IMG/VR virus record: IMGVR_UViG_3300032820_000150
Coordinates: 1 to 20,954 of that record
DNA length: 20,954 bases
Source: a virus
Direction: 5' to 3' (one strand)
Position 1 is the stretch's first letter; every line of letters starts with the position of its first letter. Shown here piece after piece: positions 15,302 to 19,811 of the stretch. Below the pieces are notes generated by a model. That model was not told the DNA's origin, did not search any database, and worked only from the letters and a program-made list of their open reading frames with translations. A program made the translations under genes and the position numbers.

Positions 15302-15518
15302 GAAAATGACACCTGACGATACTTATCGAAAGATAAGGGTTAATGGGGTAGAGCATGTACTCTACCCTACACTTTACGTGACGATGAACCGACGTGTTTT
15401 GGCAGCGCGTATTGGTAGGGACGGGGAATTTGTCCGCAAGGATGGAGAACTTGTTCCTTACCAAGCTGCGGGATATGTTGATATTGAACGCATCCGTAAA
15501 AAACAAGGAGATGCATAA
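15273..15518 (+). CDS. Small hypothetical protein
   Basis: An 81-residue protein, basic at the N terminus (KNRKLRRREK) and with a central VNGVEHVLYPTLYVTMNRRVLAARIGRDGEFV that looks like beta strands. AAGGA lies 9 nt upstream of the ATG at 15273, which overlaps the preceding gene by 29 nt. A second ATG at 15306, 4 nt after the preceding stop, would remove the basic N terminus and is a real alternative. The region from 15306 on is the better-looking protein. No family recognised. The stop overlaps the next ATG (TAATG). Confidence 0.6.
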   Translation: MKNRKLRRREKMTPDDTYRKIRVNGVEHVLYPTLYVTMNRRVLAARIGRDGEFVRKDGELVPYQAAGYVDIERIRKKQGDA

Positions 15519-15643
15519 TGAAAAGTCATACTGACTGGGAACAGGAGATAAAAATGAACAACGTCTGGAAAATAGTTAGCTGGACAGTTGCCGGTATCTG
15601 GTTCTTAATATTAGTCTACGTAATCTTACAGGTTTGGGACTAA
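15518..15643 (+). CDS. Small single-TM protein (41 aa)
   Basis: The ATG overlaps the previous stop (TAATG) and AAGGAG lies 8 nt upstream. The 41-residue product has a hydrophilic start (KSHTDWEQEIK) and one transmembrane helix (residues 17-38, VWKIVSWTVAGIWFLILVYVI), ending VWD. A second ATG at 15554 preceded by CAGGAG would give a 29-residue version that is almost all membrane helix. It overlaps the next small membrane gene by TAATG as well. Function unknown; tandem small membrane peptides in early phage regions often target host membrane functions. Confidence 0.55.
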   Translation: MKSHTDWEQEIKMNNVWKIVSWTVAGIWFLILVYVILQVWD

Positions 15644-15768
15644 TGTTGACGTTTTTAAGTTGGTTATTTTCGCCACTTTTACTGCTAGCCGCGGGCCTCG
15701 TCCTGATATTTATATTAGGAATATCCGCGGCATTTGCGGTTGTATTGGCGATTATTGGCTCAAAATGA
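15643..15768 (+). CDS. Small hydrophobic membrane protein (41 aa)
   Basis: A 41-residue, almost wholly hydrophobic peptide (MLTFLSWLFSPLLLLAAGL, then IFILGISAAFAVVLAIIGSK) sufficient for one long or two short membrane helices. It begins within the TAATG overlap with the preceding gene, so it is very probably translationally coupled. No clear ribosome binding site of its own. The stop codon lies within a hairpin (15757-15771). No family recognised. Confidence 0.5.
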   Translation: MLTFLSWLFSPLLLLAAGLVLIFILGISAAFAVVLAIIGSK

Positions 15769-15771
15769 GCC
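15757..15771 (+). terminator. Hairpin at the end of the rightward operon
   Basis: GGCTC (15757-15761) and GAGCC (15767-15771) form a 5-bp stem around the loop AAAAT; outside it ATT and AAT can pair around a 2-nt bulge. The hairpin contains the stop codon of the last rightward gene. There is no T-tract after it, so it may stabilise the 3' end rather than terminate on its own. Confidence 0.35.
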
Positions 15772-15782
15772 CCAATACTATA

Positions 15783-15922
15783 TACCAATAATGAACTTTA
15801 TTATGTAGAATCAATGGTTTAGGCCATCGCAGGAGAGATAGTTATTGGTCTATTGGTAACTTTACAACAAAAAAAATAAAAAAAAGTTCAAAAACCCCTA
15901 TATACTAACACTTTAGAAGTGT
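15783..15922. other. Convergent intergenic region with inverted repeats and A/T tract
   Basis: No gene is visible. ACCAATAA (15783-15790) and TTATTGGT (15842-15849) are a perfect 8-bp inverted repeat enclosing ATGG/CCAT; a further ATTGGT follows. 15869-15885 is A8-T-A8, i.e. a long T-rich tract for leftward transcripts. ACACTT (15908-15913) and AAGTGT (15917-15922) form a tight 6-bp hairpin with loop TAG. Together these probably terminate one or both converging operons. Confidence 0.4.
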
Positions 15923-15963
15923 AACTTTGAAGTGTCCTTTATTTTGTAGCCCTCAATTTAGGG

Positions 15964-15987
15964 GAAGAACTAGTCGTATAGTTCTTC
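15964..15987 (-). terminator. Perfect 9-bp hairpin at the end of the leftward mini-operon
   Basis: GAAGAACTA (15964-15972) and TAGTTCTTC (15979-15987) are perfectly complementary with a 6-nt loop, and the element covers the last codons and stop of the leftward gene ending at 15970. No immediate T-run follows on the minus strand (CCCCTAAATT), so this is a 3'-end hairpin, possibly helped by the ACACTT/AAGTGT hairpin and T-rich tract further on. Confidence 0.4.
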
Positions 15988-16233
15988 GGTATAATCATCT
16001 GTACTAATCTTAGTCCGTTTGTCGTATCTCCTATCTATATAATCGTAATTCTTTTTATATTCTCTTAGTTTTTCTCTCAACACTTCGATGGGGGCATTAC
16101 GATAAGCCCAACCCAACAAAGCATCGTCAAGGTAACCGATATTTAAATCAACTGCTGTGTCTCGTTTCGCAGATGTGTTCCTCCAAACCTCCATTAGTTT
16201 GGTTCTGGTTTTCGTTCCATACCTTAGTTCCAT
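15970..16233 (-). CDS. Small hypothetical protein
   Basis: An 87-residue, charged protein with GAGG-type ribosome binding site (GTGAGGT, 6-7 nt before ATG). It is predicted mostly helical, with NIGYLDDALLGWAYRNAP in the middle and a basic then acidic end (EYKKNYDYIDRRYDKRTK, ending TEELYD). No family recognised. It follows the 68-residue gene by 1 nt in the same direction, and its 3' end forms a hairpin. Confidence 0.55.
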   Translation of the reverse strand: MELRYGTKTRTKLMEVWRNTSAKRDTAVDLNIGYLDDALLGWAYRNAPIEVLREKLREYKKNYDYIDRRYDKRTKISTDDYTEELYD

Positions 16234-16234
16234 T

Positions 16235-16441
16235 TTAGTACCTCACTATATTGGTTGTTTCATCATGTCTTTTTTCTAATTTGTCTTCTATTTTTAACTC
16301 CCATTTACGAAACTTCTTGTGAAGTTTCAAAAGTTGATCATTATATTTTAGGAAGTCAGGATTTTGGCTGGTCTTATATTTTGTGGCATGCGCATATAAA
16401 GACTGCCTAATCCACTTTATTTCTCTCATATTAAGTTTCAT
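16235..16441 (-). CDS. Small basic helical hypothetical protein
   Basis: A 68-residue, very Lys/Arg-rich helical protein (KLNMREIKWIRQSLYAHATK at the start, LHKKFRKWELKIEDKLEKR later). A strong ribosome binding site, AAAGGAGAT, lies 5 nt before the ATG. Upstream, in its leader, lies the folded block at 16472-16723, so its translation may be controlled by that structure. No family recognised; DNA or RNA binding is possible from its charge. Confidence 0.55.
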   Translation of the reverse strand: MKLNMREIKWIRQSLYAHATKYKTSQNPDFLKYNDQLLKLHKKFRKWELKIEDKLEKRHDETTNIVRY

Positions 16442-16471
16442 CTTATCTCCTTTCTTTAATTTAAGTTCAGC

Positions 16472-16558
16472 GGCGAGTACGGAGAAACCCTACTTTCATC
16501 ATGAGCCCATATGTTTACTCCGATGAAAGTTGTACGAAACATGGGTAAAGTACTCGCC
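16472..16558. ncRNA. Candidate structured RNA: pseudoknot within a 9-bp closing stem
   Basis: Seen directly: GGCGAGTAC (16472-16480) pairs perfectly with GTACTCGCC (16550-16558). Inside, ACTTTCATC (16492-16500) pairs perfectly with GATGAAAGT (16522-16530), and CCCAT-AT-GTTT (16506-16516) pairs with AAACATGGG (16537-16545) with a 2-nt bulge. The last two stems interleave, with loops of 5, 5 and 6 nt, which is the geometry of an H-type pseudoknot. A competing pairing CGGAG/CTCCG (16480-16484, 16518-16522) could give a switch. It lies in the leader of the leftward gene at 16441, so the minus strand is the likelier transcript, but strand is not proven. Confidence 0.6.
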
Positions 16559-16566
16559 TCATCACC

Positions 16567-16630
16567 GGGAAGATTGTTATTTTTTGTATACTAAATCATT
16601 AACTACAGTTAATATTACAAAAATCTTCCC
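16567..16630. ncRNA. Long imperfect hairpin, part of the folded block
   Basis: GGGAAGATT (16567-16575) pairs perfectly with AATCTTCCC (16622-16630). Further in, TTTTTGTA (16581-16588) pairs with TACAAAAA (16616-16623, sharing two bases with the outer arm), and ATTAAC (16598-16603) pairs with GTTAAT (16608-16613) around a 4-nt loop. The result is one long stacked hairpin between the pseudoknot module and the branched module. It contains no plausible gene. Confidence 0.55.
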
Positions 16631-16636
16631 TTTACA

Positions 16637-16723
16637 GGGGGTCGCCGATTTTACTCGGCTATGTTGCCAGGGATTTCACCCACATATATGCAACGCCATT
16701 ACAGCGTACTGGTTCCATCCCCC
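16637..16723. ncRNA. Candidate multibranched RNA module
   Basis: GGGGG (16637-16641) and CCCCC (16719-16723) close a domain holding GCCGA/TCGGC (16644-16648 with 16655-16659), GTTGC/GCAAC (16663-16667 with 16690-16694) that encloses GGG/CCC, and ACGC/GCGT (16693-16696 with 16704-16707). CCCT/AGGG with a GTAA loop lies just outside it on the minus strand. The three-arm layout is cloverleaf-like but has no tRNA T-loop or CCA end. Probably a single folded RNA of about 250 nt with the two neighbouring modules. Known classes were not matched. Confidence 0.5.
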
Positions 16724-16730
16724 ATAATCT

Positions 16731-17036
16731 CTAATAACTTTTTCTAGCTTCCTTCTTAATATAAATAACATTTCCAACCATATAATCTTCAGACAGTGGA
16801 TTACTTTTTCTCCATAGTTTAGTCGCAGCTACATTAATCGGTAATTGATGAAGTTTGCCTTCTTCGTTAACTATGAGACAGTCACCATCTTCCAGCTGAA
16901 CACACGCAATATAACCACAGACAAATCTTTGCGCCCTTTTTAAGTCGGGCTCGTCTTCTTTTTTGTCTATCGTCCAGAGTGAGTTAGTAGGTTTCAGTGA
17001 CTCCTCTGCCTGTAATTTTTCGAACTTATGCTTCAT
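16731..17036 (-). CDS. DUF3846-like small protein
   Basis: A 101-residue protein. Residues 36-95 fit the DUF3846 pattern known from phages and plasmids: RFVCGYIACVQLEDGDCLIV, NEEGKLHQLPINVAATKLW and YMVGNVIYI. The first 35 residues are charged and variable. No biochemical function is established for the family. It overlaps the upstream Cys-rich gene by 11 nt and is followed by the folded non-coding block, beyond which lie two more leftward genes. Confidence 0.72.
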   Translation of the reverse strand: MKHKFEKLQAEESLKPTNSLWTIDKKEDEPDLKRAQRFVCGYIACVQLEDGDCLIVNEEGKLHQLPINVAATKLWRKSNPLSEDYMVGNVIYIKKEARKSY

Positions 17037-17268
17037 TTTTCAGTTCCTCCATTGTTACCATACCTAATCGTAGAGGCATTACAATGTCAACATTACATTG
17101 CATGCAACATCTAGGGTCACCATCCCGCTGTTTTAAGACTTCGTCAGAGAACTCATACGGGTGAGCGCTTTCACCACCCCGCCAGTATTCTTTTCCATTC
17201 GCATCAGTCTTTATTTCACATAGACCACCGCAAATGTCGCATTCTATTCGCTTTTTCATCTCAGCCAT
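17026..17268 (-). CDS. Small zinc-finger-like protein
   Basis: An 80-residue protein with a CDIC pair (Cys10, Cys13), Cys17, and a CCMQC cluster (Cys54, Cys55, Cys58). Two CxxC knuckles about 40 residues apart suggest a treble-clef or zinc-ribbon fold. Between them is YWRGGESAHPYEFSDEVL. Ribosome binding site AAAGGAG lies 6 nt before the ATG. It is the first gene of the leftward mini-operon and could be a regulator or adaptor. Exact family unknown. Confidence 0.65.
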   Translation of the reverse strand: MAEMKKRIECDICGGLCEIKTDANGKEYWRGGESAHPYEFSDEVLKQRDGDPRCCMQCNVDIVMPLRLGMVTMEELKNEA

Positions 17269-17287
17269 GTTTTCTCCTTTCTTACTT

Positions 17288-17325
17288 TATTATCTTTATA
17301 TATAATAAAGCATCCTAAAATTAAA
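17288..17325 (-). promoter_or_regulatory. Promoter-like element for the leftward mini-operon
   Basis: Read on the minus strand: TTTAATTTTAGGATG followed by CTTTATTATATATAAAG and ATAATA. This is a diverged copy of the element at 17851 and 18169 (TTTAATTATTAGAAGA then TTAT-rich DNA). It lies about 20-57 nt upstream of the ATG at 17268, back to back with the rightward copy at 17367. Confidence 0.4.
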
Positions 17326-17366
17326 TAATACATCTAATTTTATAAAATAGAAGTTTTAATAAAAAA

Positions 17367-17393
17367 TTGGAAGATTTATAATATATATAATAG
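17367..17393 (+). promoter_or_regulatory. Promoter-like motif upstream of the rightward small-gene operon
   Basis: TTGGAAGA (17367-17374) followed by TTTATAATATATATAATAG, containing two TATAAT hexamers (17377-17382 and 17386-17391). About 25-50 nt upstream of the ATG at 17418. The same pattern occurs on the minus strand at 14591-14623 and in the repeats at 17851 and 18169. No TTGACA-like -35 box at normal spacing. Confidence 0.5.
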
Positions 17394-17417
17394 TAATAGT
17401 ATTAATTAGGTGAACTT

Positions 17418-17594
17418 ATGATTTATGATGTGTTTTTTAAGATGCACTTGGAAGACGGGGTTGTTATTGACAATCTTGATATTGAGAACGCCTTCAATGA
17501 TGTGAAGATTACTGACATTGAGATTGATGAAGAAAAAAGTATTAAAGATGGCGGTAAACAAGGGAAGATAATAATCAAGGTTATAGAAGATTAA
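17418..17594 (+). CDS. Small acidic protein (58 aa)
   Basis: A 58-residue open frame: MIYDVFFKMHLEDGVVIDNL, then an acidic stretch with many Asp, Glu and Ile, a DGGKQG turn and a final IIIKVIED strand. AGGTGA lies 5 nt before the ATG, and the next gene starts 12 nt after the stop with its own AAGGAG. The alternating hydrophobic/acidic pattern suggests a small beta protein; its acidity would fit a DNA-mimic or an inhibitor, but that is speculation. No family recognised. Confidence 0.55.
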   Translation: MIYDVFFKMHLEDGVVIDNLDIENAFNDVKITDIEIDEEKSIKDGGKQGKIIIKVIED

Positions 17595-17606
17595 AAGGAG
17601 AATTAA

Positions 17607-17843
17607 ATGAACAACAAGGAAATGAAGCTTATATCTGATGCACTGAAACTTGTGTGTGAAGATATCGCCTTCAAAAGAATACAAAGTAAACAAGAGCATG
17701 AAGATAGCGGTCTGGAGTATACGTTTGAAGATGTCCACCGTATCCCTGCCGAGTTAAATAAGATGTATGAAACTATGACTGCATTATATTTAAAACTAGA
17801 TGAAGAGTTAAAAGGGAAGTTAGAAAAAATAGAAGTAAAATAG
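17607..17843 (+). CDS. Small helical hypothetical protein (78 aa)
   Basis: AAAAGGAG lies 6 nt before the ATG. The 78-residue product is charged and helical (KEMKLISDALKLVCEDIAF at the start; ELNKMYETMTALYLKLDEEL near the end) and has no transmembrane segment. No family recognised. It is the second gene after the promoter-like motif at 17367 and is followed by the first 60-nt repeat. Confidence 0.6.
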   Translation: MNNKEMKLISDALKLVCEDIAFKRIQSKQEHEDSGLEYTFEDVHRIPAELNKMYETMTALYLKLDEELKGKLEKIEVK

Positions 17844-17850
17844 CAGTTTT

Positions 17851-17910
17851 ATTTAATTATTAGAAGATTTATAATTATAATAATAGAAGTTAATATTAAT
17901 TAGAAAGGTG
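17851..17910 (+). repeat. 60-nt intergenic repeat, copy 1 (promoter-like)
   Basis: This stretch and 18169-18228 agree at about 55 of 60 positions. It runs from ATTTAATTATTAGAAGA through TTTATAATTATAATAATAG to TATTAATTAGAAAGGTG, so it carries both a promoter-like core and the ribosome binding site of the next gene. It makes the gene at 17919 separately expressible. Confidence 0.6.
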
Positions 17911-17918
17911 TTTTTAAA

Positions 17919-18161
17919 ATGGTTGAAGCTGTGCAAACTGCTGTAAATAAATTGGCAGCAATACCAACTAAACATAAAGAAGTCGCGATGGCATTAGAAG
18001 CTTTGTTTAGTTTGGCTATTGAAGTTAATAAACAACATAGCAACTACGTTAAAAATTTGGAGTTTGTTATATATGACGAGTTGTCGCAGAAACTTGAAGA
18101 TAGACTTGGAGATGCTTATAATAATTATATAAGCGGCACAGAGTGGCAGATTAAAAAATAG
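17919..18161 (+). CDS. Small helical hypothetical protein (80 aa)
   Basis: AGAAAGG lies about 10 nt before the ATG, provided by the upstream repeat. The 80-residue product is predicted all-helical (VEAVQTAVNKLAAIPTKHKE, then ALEALFSLAIEV and a charged region EFVIYDELSQKLEDRLGD), without Cys or membrane segments. No family recognised. It is flanked by the two copies of the 60-nt repeat, like a regulatory cassette. Confidence 0.6.
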   Translation: MVEAVQTAVNKLAAIPTKHKEVAMALEALFSLAIEVNKQHSNYVKNLEFVIYDELSQKLEDRLGDAYNNYISGTEWQIKK

Positions 18162-18168
18162 TAGTTAT

Positions 18169-18228
18169 ATTTAATTATTAGAAGACTTATTATTATAATA
18201 ATTAAAATTAATATTAATTAGAAAGGTG
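18169..18228 (+). repeat. 60-nt intergenic repeat, copy 2 (promoter-like)
   Basis: Second copy of the element at 17851-17910, differing at about five positions (for example GAAGAC for GAAGAT). It again ends in GAAAGGTG, supplying the ribosome binding site for the gene at 18235. Confidence 0.6.
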
Positions 18229-18234
18229 ATAAAG

Positions 18235-18567
18235 ATGGAAAAGAAGTATTACGTCAACATTTATAAATTAGAAGATGTAAATGGTGGTACAGCTGTTAAA
18301 TCTACATTGCAGAGGACTGTGAAGGCGTTTACGGAGAAGACACTAGCTGATGAGTTTTCTGATGAAGTAGAACAACATTTAAGTCTAGCTGCAGATGTCG
18401 TTTCAGGAGAATATCGTGGCGGCCATACTGCTACAATTTGCCAAGATGATGTAGGACAGCTGGAGAGAGATTATGTACTTGCAGTTGCTAATACTTGGTT
18501 GCCAGGAGGCCGTTGGGCTGAAGAGTCTTATGTAACTGAGGTCGAAGAACAGGCGAAGAAGAGCTAA
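18235..18567 (+). CDS. Small hypothetical protein (110 aa)
   Basis: The ATG at 18235 is preferred: GAAAGG lies 8 nt upstream. An in-frame GTG at 18226 overlaps that ribosome binding site and is unlikely. The protein starts KKYYVNIYKLEDVNGGTAV, then has a helical centre (FTEKTLADEFSDEVEQHLSL), a Gly/His-rich segment (YRGGHTATICQDD) and a C-terminal WLPGGRWAEESYVTE. It appears to be a small alpha/beta protein. No family recognised. It is the last gene before a strong rightward terminator. Confidence 0.65.
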   Translation: MEKKYYVNIYKLEDVNGGTAVKSTLQRTVKAFTEKTLADEFSDEVEQHLSLAADVVSGEYRGGHTATICQDDVGQLERDYVLAVANTWLPGGRWAEESYVTEVEEQAKKS

Positions 18568-18579
18568 CAGAAGTTTAAA

Positions 18580-18601
18580 GTATCAGCGGATCAGTTGATA
18601 C
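18580..18601 (+). other. Small hairpin after the small-gene operon
   Basis: GTATCA (18580-18585) and TGATAC (18596-18601) are perfectly complementary around a 10-nt loop. It sits between the last rightward gene and the strong terminator at 18630. Confidence 0.35.
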
Positions 18602-18629
18602 AGAACCAAGAAGTATCCATCTTCTATCA

Positions 18630-18667
18630 GCCGCGCGCTCCTATCCGGGGGTCCGCGGCCTTTTTTT
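18630..18667 (+). terminator. Rho-independent terminator of the rightward small-gene operon
   Basis: GCCGCG (18630-18635) pairs with CGCGGC (18654-18659). After one C-C mismatch the stem continues GCTCC (18637-18641) with GGGGT (18648-18652), with two G-T wobbles. A 6-nt loop closes it, and after C18660 a run of seven T (18661-18667) follows. Strong intrinsic terminator for transcripts from 17418-18567. Confidence 0.85.
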
Positions 18668-18670
18668 GTA

Positions 18671-18822
18671 TTCAGAAGCCGCAGCACCCGCCTCGCCGCC
18701 CCGTTTACCGATACCGCACCCCTTTTTGAAGTAGCTGAAGCCGCATCGTCCGCTGCCGCCGCACCAGATAAAAAAACCTGGGCCTCTTCAGCCGCCGCCT
18801 CTGCACTCCCGGGGCCGGAAAA
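18671..18822. other. GC-rich non-coding island with GCCGC repeats
   Basis: By hand count about 64% G+C over 150 nt, far above the AT-rich flanks. It contains many GCCGC/GCCGCC units (18677, 18695, 18740, 18753, 18791). All frames give low-complexity Ala/Pro/Arg translations with no start codon plus ribosome binding site. It lies exactly between a rightward terminator (18630-18667) and a leftward terminator (18825-18903), so neither operon need transcribe it. Candidates are an origin, a packaging site or inserted foreign DNA. Confidence 0.5.
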
Positions 18823-18824
18823 AT

Positions 18825-18903
18825 AAAAAAATCCTCCCTCGATTAGGTACAAGTTTGGTCGTAGATGACCAGAACCCGTTTGGCAGACCCTTTCGAGGGA
18901 GGA
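18825..18903 (-). terminator. Leftward terminator with large structured loop
   Basis: TCCTCCCTCGA (18832-18842) and TCGAGGGAGGA (18893-18903) are a perfect 11-bp inverted repeat with a 50-nt loop. In the leftward direction the stem is followed by seven T (18825-18831), then A and more T. The loop holds TGGTC/GACCA (18856-18860, 18867-18871) around a 6-nt loop. It lies about 80 nt past the stop of the leftward gene at 18985. The unusual loop size suggests a small RNA released by termination. Confidence 0.65.
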
Positions 18904-18984
18904 CTAATTCAGGATGACATTTATCTGAGCCTATAGATCTCTCAATCTACACAGATCAAGTATCCTTATCCTCCAGGTACCCTT

Positions 18985-19344
18985 CTAGTTAACTTTAGAA
19001 GAGGACTTGGATGGTTCCTTGACTTCAGTCTTAACACTAGGATTAGGTGTGCTAAGTAGACCTCTTGCACGGAAGCCGTCCACAGGAAGGTTGCTGTAGT
19101 ACTCAAAGACGCCCTTCCAAGAACTAGCCATGCCAGAGTGAAGCTGGATGTGTTGTCCCTTATGAGTGAATCCAGCGCAGAGCTCATGCCAGAAAGCAAT
19201 CATTTCCTCGCGAGAGTACTCAGACACACCCTTAACGATAAGAGCTGTTAGAATAGCTCGTACCTGGGGTGTCGAAGTAATCGCAAGAAGAGACTTACAT
19301 CCATCAAGGTCCCATACGTAGCGTAGCGTTAGTCCACTTTTCAT
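18985..19344 (-). CDS. Hypothetical protein (119 aa)
   Basis: AGGAAT lies about 7 nt before the ATG. The 119-residue protein begins KSGLTLRYVWDLDGCKSLLA, continues with a helical ILTALIVKGVSEYSREEMIAFW, HELCAGFTHKGQHIQLHSGMASSW and an aromatic VFEYYSNLPVDGF, and ends in a Ser/Lys-rich tail (KEPSKSSSKVN). No family recognised. Codon use is richer in G+C than in the AT-rich operons to the left. A ten-codon frame ends in an ATGA overlap with its start. It is leftward, divergent from the terminase genes, with a terminator-like structure downstream. Confidence 0.6.
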   Translation of the reverse strand: MKSGLTLRYVWDLDGCKSLLAITSTPQVRAILTALIVKGVSEYSREEMIAFWHELCAGFTHKGQHIQLHSGMASSWKGVFEYYSNLPVDGFRARGLLSTPNPSVKTEVKEPSKSSSKVN

Positions 19345-19391
19345 ATGATATTCCTGAATGTAGTACGTGACATTTTATCCTGAGAGTCGGA

Positions 19392-19429
19392 GCGGTCTGT
19401 CACTTAACCGCAGGCGTCGCCTCGACCGC
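19392..19429. other. Nested inverted repeats in the leader of the leftward gene
   Basis: GCGGTC (19392-19397) pairs with GACCGC (19424-19429), enclosing AGGC/GCCT (19412-19415, 19419-19422). GCGGT can instead pair with ACCGC (19407-19411), an alternative fold. It lies about 50 nt upstream of the gene start at 19344, in its 5' leader. Switch, operator or protein-binding structure are all possible. Confidence 0.4.
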
Positions 19430-19453
19430 ACTTTTCAGCCTTAGCTTACCCTT

Positions 19454-19481
19454 GCCTATAGTCGATAGACTGACTACAGGC
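19454..19481. terminator. Hairpin downstream of the leftward gene at 19494
   Basis: GCCTATAGTC (19454-19463) and GACTACAGGC (19472-19481) form a 10-bp stem with one A-C mismatch and an 8-nt loop, 13 nt past the stop of the 53-residue gene. There is no T-run, so it may be a processing or 3'-end-protecting hairpin rather than a true terminator. Confidence 0.4.
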
Positions 19482-19493
19482 GAGGAGAGCTAG

Positions 19494-19655
19494 TCACGAC
19501 TCATTGCTAATAAGTCTTCCGTCATGATACACGTAGCCGTCAAGCGTACCGGCGTAGTCGTAGCCTTCATGCTCGTCTAGTACGCTTACTGGATCAGCCA
19601 GTTCCACTAGTAATGCGGTCAATGGCTGATGATAGTGAGATACCCATTTGATCAT
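19494..19655 (-). CDS. Small hypothetical protein (53 aa)
   Basis: A 53-residue frame with a strong ribosome binding site (AAAGGAAG, 5 nt before ATG). The product begins IKWVSHYHQPLTALLVELAD and continues with an acidic, aromatic-rich end (DEHEGYDYAGTLDGYVYHDG). It looks like a small beta protein, and the Y-x-G-x-L-D-G-Y-V-Y-x-D-G strand-turn pattern supports real coding. No family recognised. It precedes the gene at 19344 in transcription order. Confidence 0.55.
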   Translation of the reverse strand: MIKWVSHYHQPLTALLVELADPVSVLDEHEGYDYAGTLDGYVYHDGRLISNES

Positions 19656-19706
19656 GATACTTCCTTTCTACGAGTCTTACTCGCCTGGTTTATAAAAAAC
19701 GTTTGC

Positions 19707-19759
19707 ACAGGCCTCCTAAACTTAGCCATATAACAGGCCTGGGCGTAAAATAGACGCCT
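19707..19759. repeat. ACAGGCCT direct repeats and hairpin upstream of the terminase operon
   Basis: ACAGGCCT occurs at 19707-19714 and 19733-19740, 26 nt apart start to start. It is followed directly by GGGCGT (19741-19746) pairing with ACGCCT (19754-19759) around a 7-nt loop. TTTATAAA palindromes lie on both sides (near 19690 and 19804). Such clustered repeats upstream of terS are typical of packaging or regulatory sites, but no cos or pac can be proven from this. Confidence 0.4.
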
Positions 19760-19811
19760 AAGCAAGCGCTCTATTTCTACTTACTCGTTTTAGTGGGGAG
19801 GATTTTATAAA

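Noticed and set aside
16472-16558. Hammerhead ribozyme
   Set aside because: CCGATGA and CGAAAC occur on the plus strand but the core CTGATGA is altered and no stem II lies between them.
16637-16723. HDV-like ribozyme or tRNA-like molecule in the branched module
   Set aside because: On the minus strand GGCAACA followed by a hairpin and CGACCCCC recalls the HDV core, but the pairing of the 5' strand, P1.1 and C-rich loop do not fit, and GCAAC is needed for another stem. No tRNA T-loop or CCA-ready acceptor is present.
16530-16727. 65-aa plus-strand open frame
   Set aside because: It runs across the folded block, has no ribosome binding site, and its codons follow the stem structure rather than a protein pattern.
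17406-17738. 110-aa minus-strand frame
   Set aside because: Hydrophobic antisense shadow of two small plus-strand genes that have proper ribosome binding sites and promoter motif.
18226-18234. GTG start for the 110-aa protein
   Set aside because: The GTG lies within the GAAAGGTG ribosome binding site; the ATG at 18235 has correct spacing.
18583-18852. 89-aa minus-strand Ala-rich frame
   Set aside because: Starts with TTG inside a terminator loop, crosses two terminators, and is low-complexity translation of GC-rich spacer DNA.
18832-18903. tRNA gene
   Set aside because: The 72-nt length and acceptor-like ends are suggestive, but the middle arm has a 6-nt loop and there is no T-arm consensus; the T-run marks it as a terminator.
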